In this document: one piece after another, positions 7,850-16,398 of the stretch | How the letters are laid out: each line of letters opens with the position of its first letter | How positions within the stretch are numbered: the stretch's first letter is position 1 | DNA from: Geobacter sp. | Lineage (GTDB): Bacteria; Desulfobacterota; Desulfuromonadia; Geobacterales; Pseudopelobacteraceae | Direction of reading: 5' to 3' | DNA length: 32,264 nt | Assembly: GCA_025360785.1 (NCBI GenBank) | Contig: JANYBN010000063.1 | Span: forward strand, 1 to 32,264 | The notes under the pieces: generated by a model | Told to the model about the DNA's origin: nothing | Seen by the model: the letters and a program-made list of their open reading frames with translations, nothing else | Database searches by the model: none | Translations under genes and position numbers: made by a program

Positions 7850-9796
7850 ATGCTCCAACTCATAAACCTATCCAAAAACTTCGCCGGTAATCCGCTCTTC
7901 AGCAACATCTCCTGGCATCTCAAAAAGGGTGAGCGGGTGGCGCTGGTCGGTGAGAACGGCGCCGGTAAATCGACGCTGATGAAGATCATCGCCGGCTTGA
8001 CCGAACCATCATCGGGCGAGATTCAGTTTGCAAGGGGGGCCAAGGCTTCCTATCTGCCGCAGGACGGTATTGTCACGGCCGGTCAGTCGCTGTTCCATGA
8101 AGCCCGTGCCGCACTGGGAGAACTGCTGGCGATGGAGGAGGAACTGCACCGGATCGGGCTCGATCTGGAACACCTCCTCCACGATTCACCTGAACACGAT
8201 CAAATACTGACACGGTACGGCGAGCTGCAGGAACAGTTTCGCCATGGCGGCGGCTATACGATGGAGTCTGAAATCGGCACCGTACTCAAGGGGCTTGGCT
8301 TTGCGCAGTCCGACTGGCACCGTGACTGCGGCGAATTTTCCGGCGGCTGGCAGATGCGGATCGCACTTGCCCGTCTGCTGCTGCAGAAACCGGATGTCCT
8401 GCTGCTGGACGAGCCGACCAATCATCTGGATATCGAAGCCCGCAACTGGCTGGAGGAGTACCTCTGCGCCTACCCCGGTTCGGTCATCCTCGTTTCTCAC
8501 GACCGCTTCTTTATGGACAGTGTCTGCAGCCGCATTGCCGAAGTATGGAATCACACGATGGCGGATTATCACTGCAACTACTCACGCTATCTGCTGCAGC
8601 GGGAAGAACGGGTCACCGCTCTGCGTAATGCCAAGCGTATTCAGGATGAGGAGATCGAAAAGACAGAGGATTTCATCCGACGTTTCCGCTACCAGGCCAA
8701 CAAGGCGTCGCAGGTGCAGTCACGCGTCAAACAGCTGGAAAAGGTGGAGCGGATTGTTCTTCCTCCCGAACGGAAAAGAATCCGTTTCCAATTCCCTGAG
8801 GCGCCCAAAAGCGGAAAGAATGTCATCGAGTTGAAGGGGCTGACCCGTTCGTTCGGCGACCACACAGTGCTGAACCGGATCGATCTGATGATCGAAAAAG
8901 GTGAGCGGGTCGCCCTGGTTGGTCACAACGGTGCCGGTAAATCGACACTGATGGCGGTATTAGCCGGAGGAGAATCCCAGGGGGGCGAGCGGATTATTGG
9001 TCACAATGTCAGCATGGACTATTTTGCCCAGGATCAGGCCAATGCCCTGGATCAGAGCCGTACGGCCTATGATGAACTGTACGCGGAGGCTCCATACGAT
9101 ATGGTTCCCCGCCTGCGCGATATTCTCGGTGCTTTCCTTTTTTCGGGAGATGACATTCACAAAAAGGTCAGCGTCCTTTCCGGTGGTGAGCGCAATCGCC
9201 TGGCTCTGGCCAAGATGCTGCTGCGCCCTTCCAACCTATTATTGATGGACGAGCCGACTAATCATCTGGATCTGAACAGCAAGGAAGTCTTACTGGACGC
9301 CCTCAAGAGTTTCGATGGGACGGTGGTGTTTGTCTCGCATGACCGCTATTTTGTCAATGCCCTGGCAACAAGGGTGGTCGAAGTTGACGGCGGCGGCGTG
9401 GAAAATTATTTCGGGGATTACGAATACTATCTGGAGAAGAAGGCTGGTGCACCGTTTGCGGCCGCTGTGACGTCTGTCGCCGGTGTTGCCGCGTCGGCCG
9501 TGGTTATCGATGACTCACCGGCACCGTTGCCTCCCTTGACAAAGGATGTACGTCTCAAGGATCGGGAAGAGGAAAAATGCCGCAAGCGCGAGGATCAAAC
9601 GCGCCAGAAGCGAATGGGCGAGATTGAGTCGCAGATTGCAGCCGTCGAAAAGGAGCTGGCGCAGCTGGAGAGTGATATGAACGCTCCCGGCTTCTTCGAC
9701 GATCCGGAGAGGGGGCTGCAGGGTGGTGAGCGCCATGCAGCAGTGAATGCACGGCTGGAGGAGTTGTATGGAGAGTGGGAAAATCTATCCGGCTGA
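7850..9796 (+). CDS. ABC-F ATPase, ribosome-associated (YheS/ABCF3-like)
   Basis: A soluble 648-residue protein with two ABC domains and no membrane segments, the ABC-F layout. ABC-F proteins bind the ribosomal E site and relieve stalled translation. Domain 1: Walker A GENGAGKST (34-42), signature FSGGWQMRIALARLLL, Walker B LLLDEPTNHLD. A linker of about 80 charged residues (the P-site tRNA interaction motif region) follows. Domain 2: GHNGAGKST, LSGGERNRLALAKMLL, LLMDEPTNHLD. The tail has a low-complexity Ala/Val/Pro stretch and then a charged coiled coil. The FSGGWQMR signature is of the YheS type rather than Uup. No Shine-Dalgarno is seen; a small hairpin GTGAG/CTCAC (7794-7811) lies 38 bases upstream. 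Not a transporter despite common labels. Confidence 0.92.
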   Translation: MLQLINLSKNFAGNPLFSNISWHLKKGERVALVGENGAGKSTLMKIIAGLTEPSSGEIQFARGAKASYLPQDGIVTAGQSLFHEARAALGELLAMEEELHRIGLDLEHLLHDSPEHDQILTRYGELQEQFRHGGGYTMESEIGTVLKGLGFAQSDWHRDCGEFSGGWQMRIALARLLLQKPDVLLLDEPTNHLDIEARNWLEEYLCAYPGSVILVSHDRFFMDSVCSRIAEVWNHTMADYHCNYSRYLLQREERVTALRNAKRIQDEEIEKTEDFIRRFRYQANKASQVQSRVKQLEKVERIVLPPERKRIRFQFPEAPKSGKNVIELKGLTRSFGDHTVLNRIDLMIEKGERVALVGHNGAGKSTLMAVLAGGESQGGERIIGHNVSMDYFAQDQANALDQSRTAYDELYAEAPYDMVPRLRDILGAFLFSGDDIHKKVSVLSGGERNRLALAKMLLRPSNLLLMDEPTNHLDLNSKEVLLDALKSFDGTVVFVSHDRYFVNALATRVVEVDGGGVENYFGDYEYYLEKKAGAPFAAAVTSVAGVAASAVVIDDSPAPLPPLTKDVRLKDREEEKCRKREDQTRQKRMGEIESQIAAVEKELAQLESDMNAPGFFDDPERGLQGGERHAAVNARLEELYGEWENLSG

Positions 9797-9833
9797 CATT
9801 CTTATCGGCCTGGTCGCTTTCCGTTGATGGAAA

Positions 9834-11036
9834 CTAGATGTTATTGTACAGAATATCCGGAGGCAGCTCCGGAAAGTAGATGTAGAGACTCCGCTCGACA
9901 AACTCTTCAATAACAATATCCGGGTTTTCCCGCTTGATTTCATCAGTTTCGAAGCGCATCGCATATTTTGACGCTGTCTTCAAAAGACAGACCGTTCTAT
10001 TGAAATGTTCAGAAAGAAACGGTTGCAATGAAATGCCAAAAGAGTCGTGCATAAATACAGCACTTGGGAGCAAATTGTTATTTGTTTCGAACACACTTGG
10101 TTTCCAGGTTTTAGTTACGGAATATCCGATATCTACAGGTCTTGCCAGGCGCGGCTTTACTGGCAGAAATGTGGGGTTTTTCTCTGTAATCAGATTCGAT
10201 AACGAAAGCATTCCGGCCAGATCTCCTCCCGGTTGGACTCGATTGGTAATAGTAAAGCCGGAACGAGGCATAGGTTGCATCCGGGGAAACCGTTCTCCCA
10301 GCTTCTTGACGATTTCGCAATAGACCCGATATGCTCCTTCCTCATTCCAGTGTGTGTCGGTGCGGTGATAGACTTGGGTTTCTTTTTTAGCGGTTCGCAA
10401 AATCTCCCTTAAATCCAGGACATGATCTCTGGTCTCCTTTGGCATTGATTGCAGCAATTGGTCCAGAAGTGGCATGTTCCCCTTCGGGTTGAATAAACTT
10501 GGCAGATATTCAGGATAGATGGTCCCCTTATCCGGGGTAATGATCAGGAGATAATAGATGCCTCTCTTGGCAAGCCACCGTTGTTTTGCTTCAAGAGAGT
10601 AATTCCAGTAGCTCAATTCCTGCGCCGTAAAATTTTTACTTTCCAGATTATAGTAGACATTGGCGTCTTCGGTATAATAAAGCCAATCATTATTCCCGAT
10701 AACGACCATATTGCTGGAAGATGTCTTTAGTGCCTGAGCTTTTATGGCATTGTTCAAAAAAACCAATATGCCGCGCAATCCGAAATTGTCATTGTAATAT
10801 TTGATTATACCGGACATGAACGATTGAAGACGATCGGGAAGTGACACGGGCTTGCCGGGATTTTCCTGTTTAAATAATCCTTTAAAGTCCGGGAATTTTT
10901 CGGGAGTCCTTTTTTCGGATAAGAAATTCAGCCCGGGAAAATGAAACACGGTATCAAGTACCGAGGTGGCGACAATTACTATGCAGATTGCAATCAGCAC
11001 AATATGGGATATCTTTGTTTTGTTTGTGAATTTCAT
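9834..11036 (-). CDS. AlgJ/AlgX-like SGNH-fold polysaccharide O-acetyltransferase
   Basis: A 400-residue protein anchored by an N-terminal helix (about 10-30) with the rest in the periplasm. SGNH-type catalytic elements are recognisable: Asp227-x-His229 in the TDTHW segment and Ser332 in MHDSF, matching the Asp-x-His and Ser of AlgX/AlgJ. In alginate systems such enzymes take acetyl groups delivered by the membrane partner AlgI and place them on the polymer. The gene directly follows the AlgI-type MBOAT gene with 3 bases between stop and start, so the two are one unit. No alginate synthase or epimerase is nearby, so the acceptor is probably another exopolysaccharide or cell-wall polymer. Confidence 0.88.
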   Translation of the reverse strand: MKFTNKTKISHIVLIAICIVIVATSVLDTVFHFPGLNFLSEKRTPEKFPDFKGLFKQENPGKPVSLPDRLQSFMSGIIKYYNDNFGLRGILVFLNNAIKAQALKTSSSNMVVIGNNDWLYYTEDANVYYNLESKNFTAQELSYWNYSLEAKQRWLAKRGIYYLLIITPDKGTIYPEYLPSLFNPKGNMPLLDQLLQSMPKETRDHVLDLREILRTAKKETQVYHRTDTHWNEEGAYRVYCEIVKKLGERFPRMQPMPRSGFTITNRVQPGGDLAGMLSLSNLITEKNPTFLPVKPRLARPVDIGYSVTKTWKPSVFETNNNLLPSAVFMHDSFGISLQPFLSEHFNRTVCLLKTASKYAMRFETDEIKRENPDIVIEEFVERSLYIYFPELPPDILYNNI

Positions 11037-11039
11037 AGG

Positions 11040-12536
11040 TTAGAATTTGCCATATAAAAATGGATTGTAGGTCATGCTCGACAAATAGGCTAATGACAGG
11101 AAAAGCAGGGTCAGGTAGCCGGCGCATGAAATGCCGCCTGCCAGGCCAGATGTCCAAGACATCCCTGCAGCAGGTTCCGGATTTCCGCTTCGAATTTTAA
11201 AAGTGCATATAATATCGTGTACCGGTAACACAAATATGATCGCAAGACCTAGAGTGATTGCAACCTCTCTTGGCGCTGCATATGGTGACAGGGCGTTGAA
11301 AGTTGTCTTGCCGGAAGACAAAAAAACCATCGATTTCAGGCAGCTGATTGCATAATCCAATGACGGCGACCTGAAAAGCGCCCAGGTAACCATTATGATG
11401 CCAAGCGTGTAGATGTGTTGCAGCGGTCGCCACCATGCCTTGATCGCTTTTGAAAGTCCGAGGCTCTCCAGTGCCAGAATCAGGCCATGAAGCACACCCC
11501 ATGCCACGAACGTCCAGGCGGCACCATGCCAGAGTCCGCACACGGTAAACACGATCAATATGCTGATCGCCGTTATATACTTTATTTTAAAGCTTCCGGC
11601 AGCGATTTTTTTACGAACCATTTCAGTCGTGAGGGTATAGCTCAAAGGAATAAAAAGATAATCTCTCAGCCATGTGGAAAGCGAAATGTGCCAGCGGCGC
11701 CAGAAATCGGTCAGGGAGCGGGCACGATATGGGTTGTCAAAGTTTTCCTGGAAGGTGAATCCGAGCATTCTGCCAATTCCGATAGCCATATCGGAGTAAC
11801 CTGAAAAATCATAATAAATTTGAAGGGAATAACTCAGAATTACCAACCAGGTGGCACCCGCAGTCAATTCGTCCTGTGGTAGCGAAAACGCCGGATTGAC
11901 AGTTTTTGCAAGCACATCCGCAATCAGGACTTTTTTGCTCAAGCCGATAATGAAACGTTTTAATCCGTACACAAAATCATCCAGCGTAACGGCGCGGGAA
12001 ACTAATGAGTCGGAAACCTCATTATGTCTTATAATGGGTCCTGCGGTTATTTTGGAAAAAAACAGTACAAAAAGAGCAAACCTGGTAAGGTTTCGTTGCG
12101 GTTCTGTGATTTCATTATAGCTGTCGTTCAAATATGCGATGATTTGGAAAATAATAAAAGAAAGCCCCAATGGAGCACTTATTTTCTGAATGGTAATAGC
12201 AGACAATCCAAGCCAGCCGGCAACAACATTCACGTTATCTACAATAAACATCGAATATTTGAAATAAATCAGTACAAGAATATTGCATACAACTGCAATG
12301 GCAAGATATAGACGTTGTTTGCCGGGATTTTGCGAGCTGCTTAACATCAAGCCGCATTGATAATTAATGGCAATGAGGACGATGATTGGCAGGAGGTGCG
12401 GAATGTCCGTAAAGAGATAAAACACAATGCTAGATAACAGCAGAAACATATTTTGAAATTTGGCGGGAATAATATTATGACCCGCGATGACGGCGGGTAA
12501 AAAAACAAAAATAAACAGCGGCGAGCTGAACGTCAT
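11040..12536 (-). CDS. AlgI-type membrane-bound O-acyltransferase (MBOAT)
   Basis: A polytopic membrane protein of 498 residues that moves acyl, usually acetyl, groups across the inner membrane. Family signatures: QIYYDFSGYSDMAIGIG (about 239-255), FWRRWHISLSTWLRDYLFIPL (from 278), and GLWHGAAWTF with the catalytic-type His337, plus a second His at 350. About eleven hydrophobic helices are apparent and the length matches AlgI/DltB-like acyltransferases. Start: GGAG about 10 bases ahead of the ATG. It precedes the AlgJ/AlgX-like gene by 3 bases and is the donor half of that pair. The closest role is O-acetylation of a secreted polymer; the polymer is unknown. Confidence 0.92.
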   Translation of the reverse strand: MTFSSPLFIFVFLPAVIAGHNIIPAKFQNMFLLLSSIVFYLFTDIPHLLPIIVLIAINYQCGLMLSSSQNPGKQRLYLAIAVVCNILVLIYFKYSMFIVDNVNVVAGWLGLSAITIQKISAPLGLSFIIFQIIAYLNDSYNEITEPQRNLTRFALFVLFFSKITAGPIIRHNEVSDSLVSRAVTLDDFVYGLKRFIIGLSKKVLIADVLAKTVNPAFSLPQDELTAGATWLVILSYSLQIYYDFSGYSDMAIGIGRMLGFTFQENFDNPYRARSLTDFWRRWHISLSTWLRDYLFIPLSYTLTTEMVRKKIAAGSFKIKYITAISILIVFTVCGLWHGAAWTFVAWGVLHGLILALESLGLSKAIKAWWRPLQHIYTLGIIMVTWALFRSPSLDYAISCLKSMVFLSSGKTTFNALSPYAAPREVAITLGLAIIFVLPVHDIICTFKIRSGNPEPAAGMSWTSGLAGGISCAGYLTLLFLSLAYLSSMTYNPFLYGKF

Positions 12537-12667
12537 GAGAAAATTTCTCCGTAGATATTGCTAAATGATGCTGCGAACGCGCTCCGAAAGATCTTATCGT
12601 ACCACCCAAAGTTTGAAATTACAGGTTTATTGACATAGGATCACACATAGAGCCATCGCAGACCTCA

Positions 12668-14275
12668 CTAATGATGTAATTGGTCACGCTTCTCTTTTTG
12701 TCCAAGCCAAAATTCAAGAGAATATCTGGCGTCGCTATCTTTCGGATTTATTGAAAGAGATTTTTTAAATTCTGTAATTGCTCCATCAAGATCCCCCATT
12801 TCAGCAAGAGTAGAGCCAAGCAGGTTACGCACTTTGGATTCACTTGGTTTTATCATTATCGCAGTTTGAAACTCTTTAATCGCAGCATCCCTGTCTCCTG
12901 CTCTGCCATATGCAATCCCCAGGTTATAATTGATAATGTAATTGCCAGTCGTTACTTTCAGCGTATGTTGATAAAGTGAGAAATTATTCTTCCAATAGCC
13001 GATCTGGTGCCATGTTACGGCAATTGCTGTGAGTATTGTCACAGCTGCGAGAAGTGCAGGAATAAATTCCCGGTATGTCTTTAGCCGCTGAGTGTTGCAT
13101 TGCCGCGCACAATCAATGCGCTCCATACTTCGCTTCGTTCTGAAAAGTGCAGGCACCCCCCATGCAATCATGATAAAAAGCCCGACAGAAGGAATGTAAG
13201 CATAGCGGTCTGCCATGGACTGGAAGCCCACCTGAATAATACCGATAACAGGCAAAAGTGTGACAAGAAACCAGAACCATCCGACCGGAAGATATGGATA
13301 GCGTCGCCCTGCCCAAATGGCTGCCGCAGATATGAGAAATAAAACAACAACGGAAGAGATTACCTGCCAGAGCGGGATTGACAAGGTGTAAGGATATAAG
13401 ACGGCAAGATCGTGCGGCCAAAGGGTGTTAAGAAGGTAACTCAGATAGGATACGAGAGAATTTTGCAAGCGAATTGCAAATGGTACCACCTCTAGCGTTG
13501 CCATCGCCCCGCCTTTGCGCTGGGCGTAAATAGTTATGGCAGAAGAGAGGATAGAGAAGGTGAAAAAAGGGATTTTTTCTTTTACAAGTGAATATATAGA
13601 GGTTCTGCTGCTGTTCTGTCCGATTCCAAAACGATGTAAAGGCCAAAAGTCCAAAAGCAGCATAACAACGGGCAATGTAACAAGCATAGGCTTGGACATG
13701 AGCCCGAGCACAAATGAAAAGAGTGTGAGAAGATATATAGTGCCGCAAGATTTTGCGTTGCTGCGCTGCTTTTCCACATAATGTGAATATAAAAAAAGTG
13801 TCAAAAACCCAAAACAAGCACTTAACACATCTTTGCGTTCTGCCGCCCATGCTACGGATTCAACGTGCAACGGATGAAGTGCAAACATTGCGGCTACAAA
13901 GGAACTTTGCCAAAGACCGCCAGTCAGGCGAACTAAAAGGAAAAACAGGAATATTGTTGAACAGCAATGAATAACAACATTAGTGAGATGATGCCCGCGA
14001 GGGTTCATGCCATAGATTTGAGTATCCAGCATATGTGACAGCCAGGTCACGGGATGCCAGTTGCATTGATCAACGGAAGTGAATGCCCAGATAATGTTAT
14101 CGTAGGTCATTCCTTTTGAAACATGAGCATTTTCAGCAATATATGAATTGTCATCATAAGTCAGGAACTCATGATTGCCAACTTGCCAATAGACCGCAAA
14201 AGTAACCATAATTAGCACAATGCAGACAAGGATAGTTGTGCGCATTTTGACTGCATTTTCAAATTCCTGGTCCAT
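12668..14275 (-). CDS. GT-C fold glycosyltransferase-like membrane protein with TPR tail
   Basis: A 535-residue protein with about ten to eleven membrane helices followed by a soluble C-terminal tail. The first periplasmic loop carries the acidic pair Asp41-Asp42 in FLTYDDNSY, where GT-C enzymes keep their catalytic acid. NWHPVTWLSHMLD and ALHPLHVESVAWAAERKDVL are hallmarks of the bacterial TMTC-like/PMT-related group. The tail (about 435-520) holds two to three TPR units (GIAYGRAGDRDAAIKEF; GSTLAEMGDLDGAITEF). It would use a polyprenyl-linked sugar on the outer face of the inner membrane; acceptor unknown. Related to the interrupted gene at 25660-27141 and more distantly to 27420-29270. Start not certain: the ATG at 14275 has AGGA 13 bases upstream, and another in-frame ATG is at 14245. 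Confidence 0.85.
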   Translation of the reverse strand: MDQEFENAVKMRTTILVCIVLIMVTFAVYWQVGNHEFLTYDDNSYIAENAHVSKGMTYDNIIWAFTSVDQCNWHPVTWLSHMLDTQIYGMNPRGHHLTNVVIHCCSTIFLFFLLVRLTGGLWQSSFVAAMFALHPLHVESVAWAAERKDVLSACFGFLTLFLYSHYVEKQRSNAKSCGTIYLLTLFSFVLGLMSKPMLVTLPVVMLLLDFWPLHRFGIGQNSSRTSIYSLVKEKIPFFTFSILSSAITIYAQRKGGAMATLEVVPFAIRLQNSLVSYLSYLLNTLWPHDLAVLYPYTLSIPLWQVISSVVVLFLISAAAIWAGRRYPYLPVGWFWFLVTLLPVIGIIQVGFQSMADRYAYIPSVGLFIMIAWGVPALFRTKRSMERIDCARQCNTQRLKTYREFIPALLAAVTILTAIAVTWHQIGYWKNNFSLYQHTLKVTTGNYIINYNLGIAYGRAGDRDAAIKEFQTAIMIKPSESKVRNLLGSTLAEMGDLDGAITEFKKSLSINPKDSDARYSLEFWLGQKEKRDQLHH

Positions 14276-14314
14276 TTTGGCTTGATTGTCCTTTTGGTGT
14301 TTTTAACGATAAGA

Positions 14315-14656
14315 TTATTTTGAAAGCAGCTTTTTCAATTTTCCAACCATTATGCAGATTAGAAGATAGATAAAAACATAGTTTAATGCATTCCATTCAT
14401 AGAGGTGTGATCCGATTTTTACCTGGTCGTAAAAGTCAGCTGTTATTTTTGCAAATATAAGTTCAAGCACACATAATATGCCCATATATACACCAGCGTA
14501 CCACGTTACTATGCATAAACAGAGGATGTACAAGATGTCTATAGAGATCTCACCGGTTTTGTAGTCAACATATCCTAATGCTGAAACTACTATTGAGGTG
14601 AATATAATAGCCTTAATCAACTGTATAATTCCTTGCTTTTGCGCTGAATCAGTCAT
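14315..14656 (-). CDS. Small four-helix membrane protein, MASE-like sensor domain alone
   Basis: A 113-residue, very hydrophobic protein with about four helices. The pattern DYKTGEISIDILYILCL, then TWYAG, a Gly/Leu-rich helix, ITADF and a WNALNYVF segment resembles the integral-membrane input domain that precedes GGDEF or kinase modules in many Geobacter signalling proteins. Here it ends soon after the last helix (KLKKLLSK) with no output domain. It may be a free-standing membrane protein or a truncated remnant; the reading frame is intact and a GGAG lies about 7 bases before the ATG. It sits between the transglutaminase-like and GT-C genes, within one probable transcription unit. The resemblance is from memory of the motif. 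Confidence 0.55.
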   Translation of the reverse strand: MTDSAQKQGIIQLIKAIIFTSIVVSALGYVDYKTGEISIDILYILCLCIVTWYAGVYMGILCVLELIFAKITADFYDQVKIGSHLYEWNALNYVFIYLLICIMVGKLKKLLSK

Positions 14657-14713
14657 TTTGACTCCATGCGGTTGAATTTAAATCAGCATCTGCCTTGATA
14701 GCTTCTGTTTGCC

Positions 14714-16159
14714 TTAGTACCTTGTCTCCAGCACAGAAATCCTGATCTTACCAATTATGGATATGATCGGAGCGGTATCTTCCGGTAAATGTCCCTCAAA
14801 GAGTTTGATATGGGTCGGGTCAGCCGGCAGTTGGTTATACATGGGGTCAATTGCGACCCAGTGTCCTCCCAGCAGACTTTCGGCCCAGCTGTGATAGAGG
14901 AAGTTTTTACCTTCAAGGCAAACCAGACCGGAGACAAAACGGGTCGGAATCCCGGCTGCCCGGGCCAGGGCAGTATAAAGGCGTGCATGGGTCTGACTGT
15001 TGCCTTTGCGTGACTTGAAGCTTGCCAAGGCGCCGCCTGTATCTTCAATGGTATCATTTAGCCAATTGGCTGTCCATGCAGTCAAGGTTCGGGCGACCTC
15101 TTCCTGGCTCTTCTTGCCGGCGGCCAGCTCCTTCGCCTTTGACATGATTTCAGGCGCGTCAACTTCAATTTTATCGTCAGGTTTAAGAAAAGCGCCGCTG
15201 GTCTTGGCCAACGGATCAGTTTTAGTCAGAGGAACTGTCAGCCCTGTCCGGATGGTAAGGCGTCCCGGGCCGGTTTTTTTCACTACCTGTCCGCCACCTT
15301 GAAATAGTGGCAGGGAATCGTTCCAGCCGTCGATCGTCACGGCCATCCCTTTGAGCTTTTGCTGCTCCTTGATAGGAGGTTCGATCCGTACCATGCTGAA
15401 GTCATAGATCAAATCTTTTTTGCCCAGAGCAAGATTGCTCACGTATGCCCCCAAAGATTTAGGGTCTTCTTCTTTGGTTATTACCAGTCCTTCACGCACC
15501 GATTCGCTGATAATATTACCAAGTTTGTCCATCCAGACATCATTGTTGACAAACGGGTACAGATTGTTACGCAACTTAAGAGCGAGGCGACCGTTGTAAG
15601 CTTTTTCATCCCCGATAATTCTGACGATGACCTCCTTGATCCGGATCTCCTCCGGGTCGAAAGTCAGCATTTTGTAAGATTTTCCGGTGGCAATATCACG
15701 CATCATCGGGTAGAGGTTAAGTGCTGGTCCGGGGTAAAGATCACCGTTGAATTTAAGCTGTTTCTCCGTGGTCCTGCCGTTGTTGTTGCTCTTGATCCTC
15801 ATGATGCCATCGCCGGCCTTGCCGTAGACGCGTGAAGAGATGCCGTTAATGGTCTGTTCAACATCAAGGGAGCGGAGGGAAAGGTTTCTACCAACCAGAT
15901 AGATTTCATGCGTGGCAGAAATTTTGGAAAAGCCCATCACCGAGATGCGCAGGTTGCCGTTGCCTTCCATCCGGTAACCGTCGGGGGTTTCCTCAATCTT
16001 CTGATGATAGAATCCTACCCGATTGTTCTCAACATAAATTCCGAACCAATGTTCAGAAAGCGGCGGCTTGTCAATCTTCTTGAATACTTCAGCCGCTGCC
16101 GGGAGTATTCCTGCCAGGCCCAGAATTATGGTGAAAACCAGAAAATAAAGATGTTTCAT
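14714..16159 (-). CDS. Exported transglutaminase-fold protein lacking the catalytic Cys
   Basis: A protein of about 481 residues with a signal peptide (MKHLYFLVF, hydrophobic core, Ala-rich cleavage site near residue 23). The C-terminal third (about 370-460) is a transglutaminase-core domain: GNSQTHARLYTALARAAGIPTR, then YHSWAE with His423 and WVAIDP with Asp438. Active members carry Cys in the GxC position of the first motif; here the codon is AGT (Ser388), one base from TGT. The start at 16159 is chosen because GGAG lies 7 bases ahead; a longer frame to 16210 has no such site. Context suggests a role in envelope polymer handling with the acetyltransferase and GT-C genes. The substitution argues for a non-enzymatic or changed activity. 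Confidence 0.8.
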   Translation of the reverse strand: MKHLYFLVFTIILGLAGILPAAAEVFKKIDKPPLSEHWFGIYVENNRVGFYHQKIEETPDGYRMEGNGNLRISVMGFSKISATHEIYLVGRNLSLRSLDVEQTINGISSRVYGKAGDGIMRIKSNNNGRTTEKQLKFNGDLYPGPALNLYPMMRDIATGKSYKMLTFDPEEIRIKEVIVRIIGDEKAYNGRLALKLRNNLYPFVNNDVWMDKLGNIISESVREGLVITKEEDPKSLGAYVSNLALGKKDLIYDFSMVRIEPPIKEQQKLKGMAVTIDGWNDSLPLFQGGGQVVKKTGPGRLTIRTGLTVPLTKTDPLAKTSGAFLKPDDKIEVDAPEIMSKAKELAAGKKSQEEVARTLTAWTANWLNDTIEDTGGALASFKSRKGNSQTHARLYTALARAAGIPTRFVSGLVCLEGKNFLYHSWAESLLGGHWVAIDPMYNQLPADPTHIKLFEGHLPEDTAPIISIIGKIRISVLETRY

Positions 16160-16246
16160 GCATACTCCGAAAACCGATCTAATCTGCAGAACCAATGAAT
16201 ATATTAACACTTAAATTACCGGTGGAACACTCATAATCTGAATATA

Positions 16247-16271
16247 CAAAAAACCCCTGTTGCCAGGAGGT
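16247..16271 (-). terminator. Terminator-like hairpin without an obvious upstream gene
   Basis: On the minus strand ACCTCCTG (complement of 16264-16271) and CAGGGGT (16253-16259) pair with one bulged base, followed by seven T (complement of 16247-16253). No minus-strand gene ends just upstream of it, since the neighbour on the right is a plus-strand gene. Confidence 0.45.
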
Positions 16272-16337
16272 CTTTATATTCGGTATTTGCGGGAGCTAGG
16301 AGGTAGTGTCTTACTAAGAAAAGGATGATATGAAAAG

Positions 16338-16366
16338 TTGAAAACCTTCCGGGACTTCCCTATAGT
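16338..16366 (+). promoter_or_regulatory. Sigma-70-like promoter of the aspartase/fumarase gene
   Basis: TTGAAA (16338-16343), a 17-base spacer and TATAGT (16361-16366) form a good match to consensus. The ATG at 16399 follows 32 bases later with GAGGTG as ribosome site. Confidence 0.6.
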
Positions 16367-16398
16367 GTTGCAACGATAAATTTGCATCGAGGTGAGCC

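Noticed and set aside
13428-13850. 140-residue minus-strand frame
   Set aside because: Out-of-frame shadow of the GT-C/TPR gene on the same strand; no family signature.
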